From Chryseobacterium sp. (lineage in GTDB: Bacteria; Bacteroidota; Bacteroidia; Flavobacteriales; Weeksellaceae): a stretch of 64,000 bases of DNA. The notes under the pieces are model-generated. The model searched no databases. It was not told the origin of the DNA and worked only from the letters and a program-made list of their open reading frames with translations. The DNA lies in contig JAGLBA010000007.1 of assembly GCA_018260475.1 (NCBI GenBank), positions 37,397 to 101,396 on the forward strand. Reading direction: 5' to 3'. Positions 27,383-36,556 of this stretch are shown piece after piece; position 1 is the stretch's first letter; each line of letters opens with the position of its first letter. The translations under genes and the position numbers were made by a program.

Positions 27383-27886
27383 ATGGTCGGAATTATTATG
27401 GGCAGCCAAAGCGATCTGCCGGTGATGGAGAAAGCCGCAGACTTCCTGCGCTCCTTGGATATCCCTTACGAACTTACAGTGGTCTCCGCACATCGCACGC
27501 CGGAGCGGATGTTCGATTATGCTAAAACTGCTGCAAAACGCGGGATAAAAGTCATCATCGCGGGCGCGGGTGGCGCGGCGCATTTACCGGGGATGGTCGC
27601 CAGTTGCACCACTTTGCCCGTGATCGGGGTTCCGATTTTGTCCAGCAATTCTATAGATGGTTGGGATTCCGTTTTGTCCATTTTGCAGATGCCATCCGGT
27701 ATTCCAGTAGCGACGGTGGCACTGAACGGCGCTGCCAATGCCGGTATTTTGGCGGCAAAAATTATCGCTACTGCGGATAAGGAACTATCTATAAAACTGG
27801 AAATCTACCAGCTGAGTTTGAAAGATAAAGTTTTGGACACGGTGGACGATTTGAAGGCGCTGCATCCGAATAGGTATGATCAATAA
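27383..27886 (+). CDS. purE: 5-(carboxyamino)imidazole ribonucleotide mutase
   Basis: A 167-residue class I PurE of normal length. GSQSDLPVMEKA, SAHRTPERMFDYA and AGAGGAAHLPGMVAS are the substrate-binding loops, with the catalytic His in SAHRTP and GGAAHLPG. It converts N5-CAIR, the product of PurK, into CAIR in purine synthesis. The gene has its own -7 box and a terminator 5 bases after its stop, so it is monocistronic and unlinked transcriptionally from purK. Confidence 0.95.
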   Translation: MVGIIMGSQSDLPVMEKAADFLRSLDIPYELTVVSAHRTPERMFDYAKTAAKRGIKVIIAGAGGAAHLPGMVASCTTLPVIGVPILSSNSIDGWDSVLSILQMPSGIPVATVALNGAANAGILAAKIIATADKELSIKLEIYQLSLKDKVLDTVDDLKALHPNRYDQ

Positions 27887-27890
27887 AAAA

Positions 27891-27911
27891 TCCCGCAAGG
27901 TAATCGCGGGA
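27891..27911. terminator. Bidirectional terminator between purE and the lipoprotein gene
   Basis: TCCCGC (27891-27896) pairs with GCGGGA (27906-27911), with A and T tracts on the two sides; the flanking genes are convergent. Confidence 0.65.
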
Positions 27912-27930
27912 ATTTATATTCAAATAAATT

Positions 27931-28752
27931 TTACTTATTATAAGTGACGGTGTAGGTAGTAACCTCCTGTGTCTGATTGTTTTCTTTGTAAGAATCAGTA
28001 ATTTTTACAGGATAATCATTAGCGTTGTATTCATAGGTAAAAGTATTTCCTGAATCGTTGCTTGAGTAATCTGATATATTGCTTATTGTGCTGTAATTGT
28101 TGTGTGTTACCGACAAAGAGGCAGCAATAAATTCTTCAAAACCCAGTGCGCCGGCCGCAAAACCTCTTACATTTTTGAAAACACCATTTTTTGTATCGTA
28201 GGTCCTTATAGTGGTATAAGTGGAGCCGTAAGTGTTGTTTTTCTCAACAATTTTTACAACTTGGCCGTTTTTCAATGTGTAAAGTCCTTCTGAACTGTAG
28301 CTACTGGATGGTGCTGTGTCCACTTTTCTTTTATAACTATAGGTTTTCTTAAAACCTACTGTACCATCAGAATTGTATGAATAGGTAAGATTGGTAGTCG
28401 CAGTATAGTCGCCAGATTTTTCTACAGTGGTCGTAGTGGTAGCAACCAGTTTACCTCCGGAATATTGTAGGTTTTCTACCGTATTACCTTCCAAATCACT
28501 TATGTTTACTTTGGTGATGAGGTCGCCCGTATACTCATAATTTACTGCATATGGAACTCCCAAACTCTCATAGCTGATTTTTTTTAGTTTATCTCCTTCA
28601 TACTCAAAATTCATTTTTCGAGAAATATCGCTCGTACTTATCGTCATAGTAGTCGGCAGGAGCGGAGTATCTACCGTAGGTATAGTGGTTTCGTCTCGAT
28701 CGCACGAAAGTAATAAAAGTGCCGCGGTAACGCAAAAGAATAGATTTTTCAT
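27931..28752 (-). CDS. Lipoprotein with YD-like repeats
   Basis: A 273-residue lipoprotein (lipobox LLLSC at residues 12-16). The body is a chain of beta hairpins of the form F-E-Y-E-G-D-K-L-K-K-I and YEYTGDLITKV, resembling YD/RHS-type or DUF4595 repeats found in Bacteroidota surface lipoproteins. About residues 40-60, 70-95 and 240-255 show it best. The function is unknown; such proteins sit on the outer membrane. The codon use is rich in Thr and Ser. It stands alone, ending at the shared terminator with purE. Confidence 0.75.
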   Translation of the reverse strand: MKNLFFCVTAALLLLSCDRDETTIPTVDTPLLPTTMTISTSDISRKMNFEYEGDKLKKISYESLGVPYAVNYEYTGDLITKVNISDLEGNTVENLQYSGGKLVATTTTTVEKSGDYTATTNLTYSYNSDGTVGFKKTYSYKRKVDTAPSSSYSSEGLYTLKNGQVVKIVEKNNTYGSTYTTIRTYDTKNGVFKNVRGFAAGALGFEEFIAASLSVTHNNYSTISNISDYSSNDSGNTFTYEYNANDYPVKITDSYKENNQTQEVTTYTVTYNK

Positions 28753-29021
28753 TTACTTTTTGTTTATAATCTAAATTACACAATATTTTGTATAAAATTT
28801 ATTATTTTTTCCAATTATGCTTTTCGCGTAAAGAATTTCTGTTTTCTCAAGATGACGATTAATCATCAGCTACCAATCTTAAGGTTACAAAACTAATTTC
28901 CGAGATCTAAATTTTGAATGATAGGTTTAAAAGTAAATTAAGAAACTATTAACAATAAATAAACTTTAATTTAATACAGGCTTAATGTAATTTAAATAAT
29001 TTCGTTGAAAAATATTTTATT

Positions 29022-29345
29022 ATGATTATTTGGAGAGGCTATGGCTTCTTGGTTTTTATCGTTACAATTGTCTGTGTATTAGTCTTTGGAACGATTTTTA
29101 ACAAAGCAGGGGTGAATGACGACTACGGTGCCGGCTTAGGGCTTATTGTCGCGGGTATTATCATTTGGTTTTTGGGCAAAAAGTTCAATAATCCTGAAAA
29201 GTCAAAGGTTTTTATTGATAAGGAATCCGGCAGGGAAGTAACTCTCGGCCCCGGTCATTCTCTATTTTTCATCAAAATGGAGTACTGGGGCATAATATTA
29301 CCGCTGCTTGGTGTGGTAGTGCTAGTTTATCCGTTTTTAAAATAA
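29022..29345 (+). CDS. Small membrane protein, function unknown
   Basis: A 107-residue protein with three hydrophobic segments: about 5-25 (YGFLVFIVTIVCVLVFGTIF), 36-51 (AGLGLIVAGIIIWFLG) and 87-105 (YWGIILPLLGVVVLVYPFL). Between the second and third lies a polar loop, DKESGREVTLGPGHSLFFI. Similar small proteins are scattered in bacteria without a known role. I do not recognise a named family. It is monocistronic and close behind by 24 bases is the end of a convergent esterase gene. Confidence 0.65.
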   Translation: MIIWRGYGFLVFIVTIVCVLVFGTIFNKAGVNDDYGAGLGLIVAGIIIWFLGKKFNNPEKSKVFIDKESGREVTLGPGHSLFFIKMEYWGIILPLLGVVVLVYPFLK

Positions 29346-29369
29346 TATAATTAGCACAAGTCTTAGTGG

Positions 29370-30008
29370 TTATTTCCCGAAAAAGTCCATTAAATCCAGA
29401 TAATTTTTTTGGTTTACGCCGTGGCCGCTCATATATTCGCGGAAAGAGAAATAGCAACTGAGGTCGTATAGCAATTCGGAGCCTTTTCTTCCCCATTCGA
29501 GCGGAATAACAGCGTCTTCCGTACCGTGGGAGATGAAAAACCGCAGGTGTTCCAACTTCTTTTTATCCTTTACGATGTCTTCTAATAGGCGTTCTTCAGG
29601 GTAGCAACTCAGGCAGGCGACTTTTGAAAACAATTGGGGTTTTTTAAGTGCCAAAGCATAACTCAGGATACCACCTTGCGAAAATCCGCAAAGATGAATC
29701 GGTCCATCGCTCAGGCTATAATGTTGTTTTAAGTCGATGATTTTCTGAAGAATAGCGTTCATGGATTCCTTCGCCTGTGGGACATCCACACGGTTTTCGA
29801 GGTTCATCAAATTAATATCATACCAAGAAAAACCTTCGTATTGGGAGTTCAGTGGCGCACGAAAACTCACAATCAACCAATCCTCGGGCAGCGTGGGCGC
29901 AAAACTGAAAAGATCTTCCTCGTTACTCCCGTAGCCATGCAGCAAAATAAGGAGCGGCGTAGCGGGCGTTATATGTTCTGGCTCGCGAACGAGATATTTT
30001 AAATCCAT
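29370..30008 (-). CDS. Alpha/beta hydrolase, phospholipase/carboxylesterase family
   Basis: A 212-residue cytoplasmic esterase of the phospholipase/carboxylesterase (Abhydrolase_2) family. LLHGYGSNEEDLF gives the oxyanion region, GFSQGGIL the nucleophile Ser, HGTEDAVIP the Asp and SGHGVN the His. Relatives hydrolyse short-chain acyl esters or thioesters; the natural substrate is not known. It lies 52 bases downstream of a fatty acid desaturase on the same strand, and the two may be cotranscribed. Confidence 0.88.
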   Translation of the reverse strand: MDLKYLVREPEHITPATPLLILLHGYGSNEEDLFSFAPTLPEDWLIVSFRAPLNSQYEGFSWYDINLMNLENRVDVPQAKESMNAILQKIIDLKQHYSLSDGPIHLCGFSQGGILSYALALKKPQLFSKVACLSCYPEERLLEDIVKDKKKLEHLRFFISHGTEDAVIPLEWGRKGSELLYDLSCYFSFREYMSGHGVNQKNYLDLMDFFGK

Positions 30009-30060
30009 TTTATTGTATTTTTTTAACTAAAGTAAACTTCAAACCTAAAAAATCTGAACT

Positions 30061-30813
30061 TTACAGTTCCCTTTTTACTGTTTCCACGGGTTTGAGTTGT
30101 ATTAAATTTAATTTGTCCAATAGTTTTATTATTTGATAAGTCGGATCGATTTCGTGCCAGCGCACGCCTCCGAAATTGGCGCGGCCTCCATATCGGTGGT
30201 GGTTGTTGTGGTAAGACTCTCCCAACATGAGAAAATCAAAAGGCAATAGGTTTTTAGAAGTATCGCTGACTTTGAAATTGGTATAGCCGTACACATGCGC
30301 AAACCAGTTGATGATCATCCCGTGAATAGGTGCCATAAGAAACGCCACCGGCAGGAACAGCCATTGCCACCATTCGGTCGCAAATTTTACGAAAAACAAA
30401 GTGTAAAGCACGCCCCAAATAATCCTGGATGTCCAAGAACTCGCAAATTTATCGAAGGCCTCCCATTGCGGGACATTTTTAGTGAATTTCTCATCCACCA
30501 GGATTTCCTTATTATTAATTTGGGTGTATATGTTTTTCGTCCGCCACATCATTGCGAGCGGGTTCGGGTCGTATTTTGGGGAGTGCGGGTCATTTTCGGT
30601 ATCTGCATAGGCGTGGTGCATGCGGTGCATTACGCCGTATCCGTATGCACTTAGGTAGTTAGAGCCCTGCGTAATCCAAGTGAGGATAAAGCATATCTTT
30701 TCGCGCAGTGGCGACATTTTAAAAGTTTGGTGTGCAGCATAGCGGTGCAGAAAGAAAGTTTGAAAAAATAATCCAGAATACCAGAGGACTATGATGAAAA
30801 TTAGAATGGTCAT
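30061..30813 (-). CDS. Acyl-CoA/fatty acid desaturase
   Basis: A 250-residue membrane desaturase. The three histidine boxes of the delta-9 type are complete: HRYAAH (23-28), HRMHHAYAD (about 64-72) and HNNHHRYGG (about 203-211). They bind the di-iron centre that introduces a double bond into acyl chains using O2. Four membrane helices flank the boxes. It lies upstream of an esterase gene on the same strand, and membrane-lipid remodelling is a reasonable shared theme. Confidence 0.9.
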   Translation of the reverse strand: MTILIFIIVLWYSGLFFQTFFLHRYAAHQTFKMSPLREKICFILTWITQGSNYLSAYGYGVMHRMHHAYADTENDPHSPKYDPNPLAMMWRTKNIYTQINNKEILVDEKFTKNVPQWEAFDKFASSWTSRIIWGVLYTLFFVKFATEWWQWLFLPVAFLMAPIHGMIINWFAHVYGYTNFKVSDTSKNLLPFDFLMLGESYHNNHHRYGGRANFGGVRWHEIDPTYQIIKLLDKLNLIQLKPVETVKREL

Positions 30814-30979
30814 TTTATTATAAAAAAATTAAATATTTAAAAGGTTAAAATCCAACGCAGGGGTTAGTATTTAAAATTATGGTTCGCAGAGGAATTTGAT
30901 CTATAATTTTAAGCGAAACAGCTCTTCACTTGTTCGCTCTGTTTAGGAGAAACGCAAAAATGTATGCGTTTCGTGTTTC

Positions 30980-32275
30980 TTACACCGCCTTTATGATAAA
31001 ATAGTTCTTTTTCCCTTTTTGTAGAAGTAGGAATTTCCCATCTATAAGGTCTTTTTCCGAAGCCGAAAAACCGTCCGAAACTTTTTCTTTGTTTATAGAT
31101 ATAGCATTGCCTTTCAATTCGCGTGCCGCTTCGCTTTTAGATTTCAAAAACCCCGATTTCTCGCTCAGCAGCTCGGTGATATTGGTACCGATCACCTCGC
31201 TTTTCGCCAGTTCTTTTTGTGGCACACCATCAAAAATATCAAGGAAAGTGTCCTCGTCCAGATTCACCAAATCTTCGGCGGTAGAGCGTCCGAAAAGAAT
31301 TTCCGAAGCTTTCACCGCTTTTTCCCATTCCTCTTTTCCGTGCACCCAAACCGTCACTTCCTCAGCCAGTTTTTTCTGAAGTTGGCGTTCGTGTGGAGCG
31401 GTTTTGTGCGCTTCTACGAGGGTTTCGATGTCGTTTTTACTCAAAAAAGTATAATATTTTATAAAGCGTTCCGCGTCTTCGTCCGTAGCATTTAGCCAAA
31501 ACTGATAAAAACGGTACGGCGAAGTCTTTTTCGCGTCCAGCCAATAGTTTTCGCCGCTTTCCGACTTGCCAAATTTAGAGCCATCCGCCTTCGTGATGAG
31601 CGGCACCGTAAGCGCAAACGCTGATCCCTGCTCCTTCCTGCGGATCAGTTCCGTCCCCGTGGTGATGTTTCCCCATTGGTCGGAGCCGCCCATTTGCAGT
31701 TTCACATTTTTATTTTTATAAAGGTGTAGGAAATCGTAGCCCTGCAAAAGTTGGTAAGTAAACTCCGTGAAACTCATGCCTTCGGCACCGTTTTCGCCCG
31801 TGAGGCGTTTTTTCACAGAATCCTTCGCCATCATGTAGTTCACAGTCAGGTTTTTCCCTATGTCGCGCACAAATTCCAGAAAAGAGTAGCCCTTCATCCA
31901 GTCATAATTGTTCACCAGTTCCGCCGCGTTCGGCTCATTTCCGTCGAATTTCAGAAAGCGCGAAAGTTGGTTTTTTAGGCAATCCACATAGTGATTCAGT
32001 GTCTGCTCGTCCAGCAGATTTCTCTCGTTGGATTTCCCGGAAGGATCGCCGATCATGCCCGTAGCGCCGCCTATCAGAGCGATTGGCTTGTGGCCGTGCT
32101 GTTGAAAATGCGCCAATATTTTTATTTGGATCAGGCTCCCGATATGCAGGGAATCTGCCGTAGGATCGAACCCGATATAGGCCGTCGTCATTTCTTTATC
32201 CAGCTGAGCATCCGTCCCCGGCATCATATCGGCAAAGAGCCCGCGCCATTTCAGTTCTTCTATAAAAGCGTTCAT
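30980..32275 (-). CDS. tyrS: Tyrosyl-tRNA synthetase
   Basis: A 431-residue class I synthetase of the bacterial TyrRS size. [18 protein letters not shown] carries the HIGH motif (HIGS), [11 protein letters not shown] the tyrosine pocket, and [10 protein letters not shown] the KMSKS variant KFGKS. The C-terminal about 80 residues are the S4-like RNA-binding domain. It charges tRNA-Tyr with tyrosine. An inverted repeat (GAAACGCA/TGCGTTTC, 30949-30972) follows the stop but has no T tail. A -7 box lies 23 bases before the ATG. Confidence 0.95.
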   Translation of the reverse strand: MNAFIEELKWRGLFADMMPGTDAQLDKEMTTAYIGFDPTADSLHIGSLIQIKILAHFQQHGHKPIALIGGATGMIGDPSGKSNERNLLDEQTLNHYVDCLKNQLSRFLKFDGNEPNAAELVNNYDWMKGYSFLEFVRDIGKNLTVNYMMAKDSVKKRLTGENGAEGMSFTEFTYQLLQGYDFLHLYKNKNVKLQMGGSDQWGNITTGTELIRRKEQGSAFALTVPLITKADGSKFGKSESGENYWLDAKKTSPYRFYQFWLNATDEDAERFIKYYTFLSKNDIETLVEAHKTAPHERQLQKKLAEEVTVWVHGKEEWEKAVKASEILFGRSTAEDLVNLDEDTFLDIFDGVPQKELAKSEVIGTNITELLSEKSGFLKSKSEAARELKGNAISINKEKVSDGFSASEKDLIDGKFLLLQKGKKNYFIIKAV

Positions 32276-32298
32276 TTATGTTATGAGTTAGTAAATAG

Positions 32299-32306
32299 CA
32301 AATATA
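32299..32306 (-). promoter_or_regulatory. -7 box TATATTTG of tyrS
   Basis: Minus-strand TATATTTG is an exact TAnnTTTG match, 23 bases before the tyrS ATG. The A-type repeat starts 8 bases further upstream. Confidence 0.55.
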
Positions 32307-32313
32307 CAGAAAA

Positions 32314-32508
32314 TTTGGGCGTGCCCCTTCATTCGGTCACTTTGGCGCTCGTCGCCTTCGGCTCCTTGCGCCACCGTTTCCTCGTTTCGGGTCGCGGTTC
32401 TTCGGGCTCCACTTCGTTTCGGCCGCGCTTCGCCGTTCCGGCTCCGCGCGTCTGCTCCCCTTCGGGTCGCACCCTCCGCATCGCTCACGCGCAGCGCGTG
32501 ATAGGGTG
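32314..32508 (+). repeat. GC-rich interspersed element, family A copy 2
   Basis: It begins TTTGGGCGTGCCCCTTC, then has TGGCGC...GCGCCA arms, CCGTTTCCTCGTTTCGGGTCG, GGGCTCCACTTCG, CTGCTCCCCTTCGGGTCG and CACCCTCCGCATCGCTCACGC, closing with the hairpin TCACGCG-CAG-CGCGTGA (from about 32484). The order of segments matches copies 1 and 3. It sits between tyrS and tRNA-Arg. Confidence 0.75.
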
Positions 32509-32541
32509 ACTTATTCCAATCCAATATTCCACATAGAAAAA

Positions 32542-32565
32542 GGGAAACTTCTTTCGAAATTTCCC
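32542..32565 (-). terminator. Terminator behind tRNA-Arg
   Basis: GGGAAA (32542-32547) pairs with TTTCCC (32560-32565). On the minus strand the stem runs into TTTTTC. Confidence 0.55.
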
Positions 32566-32573
32566 CTTTGTTG

Positions 32574-32647
32574 TGACCTCGACAGGATTCAAACCTGTAA
32601 CCTCCTGAGCCGTAATCAGGTGCGCTATTCAGTTGCGCCACGAGGCC
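32574..32647 (-). tRNA. tRNA-Arg (anticodon ACG)
   Basis: Minus-strand cloverleaf with acceptor stem GGCCTCG/CGAGGTC, D arm GCGC/GCGC, anticodon stem CCTGA/TCAGG with loop TTACGGC (anticodon ACG), and T arm ACAGG-TTTGAAT-CCTGT. The A34 would be deaminated to inosine to read CGU, CGC and CGA. The CCA end is not encoded. Confidence 0.93.
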
Positions 32648-32661
32648 TTTATTTTGGTTTG

Positions 32662-32694
32662 CAAATATAGCACTTTTTTGTTTTCTTTGTCAAA
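32662..32694 (-). promoter_or_regulatory. Promoter of tRNA-Arg
   Basis: On the minus strand TTTG (32694-32691) and TATATTTG (32669-32662) are separated by 21 bases, a good Bacteroidota promoter. Its upstream box overlaps the start codon of the divergent lipoprotein gene by one base. Confidence 0.6.
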
Positions 32695-33740
32695 TGAAAC
32701 CGATTTTTTTTCAACTAATTTCCATTTTTCTTCTTTTAGCATGTCGAAAAGAAGCACAAAAACCCGCCGCAGGCTGGGTAGAAATTTCCCAGAAAGTTCG
32801 CTATAAGCAGGATTCCAAGGGGTTGGATTTACAGTCCGGCAAATTTCAAAACCATTTTGAAACCACTAAGCTACCACTGAAAAAAGTAATGGTTCTGAAT
32901 GCAAGCCTCATCGGTTATATATCCGAACTCGGTGCCGAGCAAAAGATGATCGCCGTGTCCAGTCCGGAATATATTTATTCAGATAAGGTTTTGAAATTAA
33001 TTCAAACCAAAAAAATTGCAGACATTGGGAACGAACAGAAATACGATGTAGAAAAAATCATCGCCATGAAACCCGACGCCATCTTCACCAACCATATCGA
33101 AAGTTTCCAAAACACTTATGAATTACTGAAAAAAAACGGCATTCAGATTATCTTTCTAAATGAATACGAGGAACAAAATCCTTTGGAAAAAGCAGCCTAC
33201 ATTCGTGTTTTCGGAAAGTTATTAGATATGGAAAAGAAGGGTGATTCAATCTATAATTCAATACAAAAAAATTATAATGCACTATCATCAAGCGTAAAAA
33301 ATGAAAAATCAAAACCCAAAGTCATTTGCAATGAGATGTACGGCGGGCAGTGGTTTCTTCCTGGCGGACGCACTTTTGCCGCAAAATATTTCCAAGATGC
33401 TGGCGCCGACTATATTTTAAAGGATAATACCGATGCAAAGGCCATTCCTATGGGCTTTGAAGAGGTTTTTGTGAAGTCTAATGATGCAAAATATTGGGTG
33501 AACATAGGACCACATCAATCTAAAAAACAGATGCTCGCCATCAACCCTAATTATGAGAAATTGCAAGTCTATAAGACTGGTAAACTTTACACTCTGACGG
33601 GTAGAGCGCGCGATAAGGCCAATGATTATTTCGAAAGCGGAGTCGTGCGCGCTGATCTGGTTTTGAAAGATTATATCAAAATTTTTCATCCCGAAAAATT
33701 GCCAAATTATAAGCCGTTTTATATGAAGGAGTTGAAGTGA
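32694..33740 (+). CDS. ABC transporter substrate-binding lipoprotein (BtuF/FecB-like)
   Basis: A 348-residue lipoprotein (lipobox LLLAC at residues 13-17). It has the class III periplasmic binding protein fold: two lobes, with LKKVMVLNASLIGYISELGAEQKMIAVSS in the first, KIADIGNEQKYDVEKIIAMKPDAIF in the connecting part, and a long backbone helix around residue 165-200. These proteins carry cobalamin, heme or Fe-siderophores to a BtuCD-like permease. No permease, ATPase or TonB receptor is adjacent, so the ligand is unknown. The gene starts almost back-to-back with the tRNA-Arg promoter. Confidence 0.87.
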   Translation: MKPIFFQLISIFLLLACRKEAQKPAAGWVEISQKVRYKQDSKGLDLQSGKFQNHFETTKLPLKKVMVLNASLIGYISELGAEQKMIAVSSPEYIYSDKVLKLIQTKKIADIGNEQKYDVEKIIAMKPDAIFTNHIESFQNTYELLKKNGIQIIFLNEYEEQNPLEKAAYIRVFGKLLDMEKKGDSIYNSIQKNYNALSSSVKNEKSKPKVICNEMYGGQWFLPGGRTFAAKYFQDAGADYILKDNTDAKAIPMGFEEVFVKSNDAKYWVNIGPHQSKKQMLAINPNYEKLQVYKTGKLYTLTGRARDKANDYFESGVVRADLVLKDYIKIFHPEKLPNYKPFYMKELK

Positions 33741-33858
33741 TACGGGTCGAAGAATTAGTTAAGATTAATTTTGAAAAAAATATAATTTCGAAATTATCGT
33801 TTTAGACCAAATGTGATAGGAGATTAGCCAACATATATCACAATCAACTATCAATCAA

Positions 33859-34503
33859 ATGTATAAGATTATTAAAAAAATATTTTTCATTCTTCTTCTC
33901 GCAAACATTCTATTCATCTTTGCCGGGAAGTTTTTCGATCCGCCCATTACGCTCACGCAATTAAGTGGTCTGGTGGAGTTTGGGCGACTGAAGCGCGATT
34001 ACATCTCTTCGGAAGAAATGGGGGATAATGTGAAAAAAGCCGTGATCGCATCCGAAGACCAACTGTTTTTCACCCATGATGGATTTGATTTAAAATCTAT
34101 TCAAAAAGCCATCATACACAACAAAAACGGCAAGACTATCCGCGGGGGAAGTACAATTTCCCAGCAAACCGCAAAAAATGTTTTCCTCTGGCAGGGGAGG
34201 AGTTGGCTCCGCAAAGGGTTGGAAACTATGTACACCTTTATCATCGAAAAAGTTTGGGGCAAGGATGTGATTTTGGAACGCTACCTGAATTCTATAGAAA
34301 TGGGGCGGGGCGTTTTCGGGGTAGAGGCAGCAGCAAAATATTATTTCGGAAAATCATCCAAAGACCTTACCAAAAGCGAGGCGGCATGGATAGCAGTCGT
34401 ATTGCCAAACCCGCAGAAATACGATCCTAAAAACCCGACGCCATATCTGAATAAAAAACACCGATGGGTGATGCGCCAAATGGGGAATGTTGCGCTGAAA
34501 TAA
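33859..34503 (+). CDS. mtgA: Monofunctional peptidoglycan transglycosylase
   Basis: A 214-residue GT51 glycosyltransferase with one N-terminal membrane helix (about 7-25). The catalytic glutamate motif SEDQLFFTHDGFD is present, followed by GGSTISQQTAKNVFLW, the second glutamate in RYLNSIEMG, and KSEAAWIAVVLPNP. The enzyme polymerises lipid II into glycan strands at the outer face of the inner membrane. There is no transpeptidase domain, so it is the monofunctional MtgA rather than a class A PBP. The next gene follows 16 bases later but has its own -7 box. Confidence 0.93.
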   Translation: MYKIIKKIFFILLLANILFIFAGKFFDPPITLTQLSGLVEFGRLKRDYISSEEMGDNVKKAVIASEDQLFFTHDGFDLKSIQKAIIHNKNGKTIRGGSTISQQTAKNVFLWQGRSWLRKGLETMYTFIIEKVWGKDVILERYLNSIEMGRGVFGVEAAAKYYFGKSSKDLTKSEAAWIAVVLPNPQKYDPKNPTPYLNKKHRWVMRQMGNVALK

Positions 34504-34504
34504 T

Positions 34505-34512
34505 TATCTTTG
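34505..34512 (+). promoter_or_regulatory. -7 box TATCTTTG of the SpecificRecomb-family gene
   Basis: An exact TAnnTTTG match directly behind the mtgA stop and 7 bases before the next ATG. Confidence 0.5.
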
Positions 34513-34519
34513 CCGCAGA

Positions 34520-36556
34520 ATGGCATTTTTTACTAGACAGAGACACACTTTCGATTCGGTTATGCGGAAATATTTTATGTTCCGCAACGAGACCAAATCT
34601 TTGGATCCGCTCGCAGACCTACTCACTGTTGTGCGCAAGGAGGATTTCGGCGTGGTGCTCGGTTATCTTGAAAATAACCCGGAATTGACCGAAAATCTAA
34701 GCTATTATATTCGCAATATTTTCGAGGGAAAACCTTTCAATCTTTCCCTTACCGAGGCGAATATTCTTTCGGAAAATGCCTTCCTCCCGGAATTCAAAAA
34801 ACGATTGCTGAACACACTGCTCCCTCCCGTGGAGCATGAAAATACCGTTTGGTATTTGGTAGATAATGTGTCTGTTCGCCCGAAAAAAGATCTGGAATAT
34901 TTCAACAAAGTTGAGCCTCACCAACTGGATAACCTGTTCCAAATTTTGGGGATTTCGGATTTAATTAGAAAAGATACTGTAAGAAAGGAGCTCCTTTTCT
35001 CCATGAATATCCTTGCGTGGCGCGTGATCGGCAACGCGATGGATGTGGAAGTGGTGCGCATGGTGCCGGATTATCGCAATTTTGATAATCCATTTTTGGC
35101 TTTGCAGGACGAACTGGATCTCCTAATCAATCGTTTTAAAAACGGGGAAGATATTGAGTTGCATTCCAAACACGAAAATTATAAACAGATAAAAATTTAT
35201 TTGGAGCATTGCTTGGAATTTGTCAATTCTGCCTTCAAAAATTCGGATATTTATGGTATTTCCAGTAAGATTAATCAATCTTTATTAAAAATTCGTCAGC
35301 AAATTCAGCGTATCGAAGAGATTTTAAATCTTTTGGTTATTGATTCCGAGGAAGATTATATCAAGAAATCTGAACTATTGTTTCTGAATATCTTAGAGTA
35401 CAAATCTCATAAAAATAACCTGAAAGAACTGGCAGACGATAGTACCCGCCTGATGTCCCACCTGATTACCAACCACACGGCGGAAACGGGTACGCATTAC
35501 ATAACTTCTACTTTCAAAGATTACATGGATATGTTCTGGAAGGCGAGTGGCGGCGGGGTTATAGTAGGTTGTCTCTGTATCCTGAAAATGCTGTATGGCT
35601 ACACAGATACCAGCGAATTTGGGCACGCATTTTTATACGGTTTGAACTATGCCATGGGCTTCATCATGATTTATTTGATGGGCTTTACCCTAGCGACCAA
35701 ACAGCCGGCGATGACGGCAGCCACAATGGCAAGAGTGCTTTCGGAAGAACAAAATACCCGCAAAAACTATCTGGATTTTGCGCATTTGGTTTCCAAATTA
35801 TTTAGGAGTCAGTTCATCGCCTTCGTGGGAAATGTTTTGTGGGCGTTTCCTGTGGCGCTGCTGATGATCTATGGTTTGGATGTGCTTTTCAATGGGAATA
35901 TGGCGGTAGAAAAGTCAGATAAACTGCTGCACGATTTGGATCCTTTTCAATCAAAGGCGATTCTACATGCTTGTATCGCAGGGTTTTACCTATTTATTTC
36001 TGGGATTATTGCTGGGAACATCGGGAACAACTCTGTTTATTATCAAATGCCAAAGCGCCTGGCAAATAACGCTTTGATTTCAAGATTGTTTGGGAAGAAT
36101 TTTGCCGTTGGAGTTTCGGAATATTACGAGCGCAACTGGGCGGGGATAATCTCAAATTTTTGGTTCGGGATTTTTCTGGGTGTCACGGCGCCGTTTGGGA
36201 AATTTTTCGGGTTAGATTTGGATATTCGCCACATTACCTTCGCAGCGGGCAACTTTGCGTTAGGGCTTTATGGTAAAGGCTTTGCAGTAGATAGTTATAC
36301 CTTTTGGATTTCGTTTATCACCGTTTTTCTGATAGGATTTTTCAACTTTATCGTCAGCTTCGGTTTGTCTATGATGCTGGCGTTCCGTTCTCGCCGGGTG
36401 AATTTTGGTGAGTTCCAAGGCATTTACAAAGAAATTTTCCGGTATTTTATCAAAAATCCATTGCGATTCTTCATTCCAATCCGATCAACGATTTTGGATG
36501 AAAGAGCTCGCGAAATGATGGGCAAGGGATCGGCTACAAAATCAGAAGATCACTAA
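34520..36556 (+). CDS. SpecificRecomb-family ('site-specific recombinase', Gcr-like) membrane protein
   Basis: A 678-residue protein. Residues 1 to about 330 are helical and soluble. SHLITNHTAETGTHYITS (about 313-330) followed by a glycine-rich WKASGGGVIVG segment is the family hallmark. From about 340 to the end there are some nine or ten membrane helices. The family name comes from gonococcal gcr, but the sequence has no tyrosine- or serine-recombinase catalytic motif, and its topology argues for an envelope role. It follows mtgA by 16 bases. Its 3' end overlaps the convergent DUF721 gene by 23 bases. The true function is unknown. Confidence 0.75.
   Translation: MAFFTRQRHTFDSVMRKYFMFRNETKSLDPLADLLTVVRKEDFGVVLGYLENNPELTENLSYYIRNIFEGKPFNLSLTEANILSENAFLPEFKKRLLNTLLPPVEHENTVWYLVDNVSVRPKKDLEYFNKVEPHQLDNLFQILGISDLIRKDTVRKELLFSMNILAWRVIGNAMDVEVVRMVPDYRNFDNPFLALQDELDLLINRFKNGEDIELHSKHENYKQIKIYLEHCLEFVNSAFKNSDIYGISSKINQSLLKIRQQIQRIEEILNLLVIDSEEDYIKKSELLFLNILEYKSHKNNLKELADDSTRLMSHLITNHTAETGTHYITSTFKDYMDMFWKASGGGVIVGCLCILKMLYGYTDTSEFGHAFLYGLNYAMGFIMIYLMGFTLATKQPAMTAATMARVLSEEQNTRKNYLDFAHLVSKLFRSQFIAFVGNVLWAFPVALLMIYGLDVLFNGNMAVEKSDKLLHDLDPFQSKAILHACIAGFYLFISGIIAGNIGNNSVYYQMPKRLANNALISRLFGKNFAVGVSEYYERNWAGIISNFWFGIFLGVTAPFGKFFGLDLDIRHITFAAGNFALGLYGKGFAVDSYTFWISFITVFLIGFFNFIVSFGLSMMLAFRSRRVNFGEFQGIYKEIFRYFIKNPLRFFIPIRSTILDERAREMMGKGSATKSEDH

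Noticed and set aside
30949-30972. Inverted repeat GAAACGCA/TGCGTTTC behind tyrS as a terminator.
   Set aside because: No T tract follows on either strand, so I do not call it a terminator.
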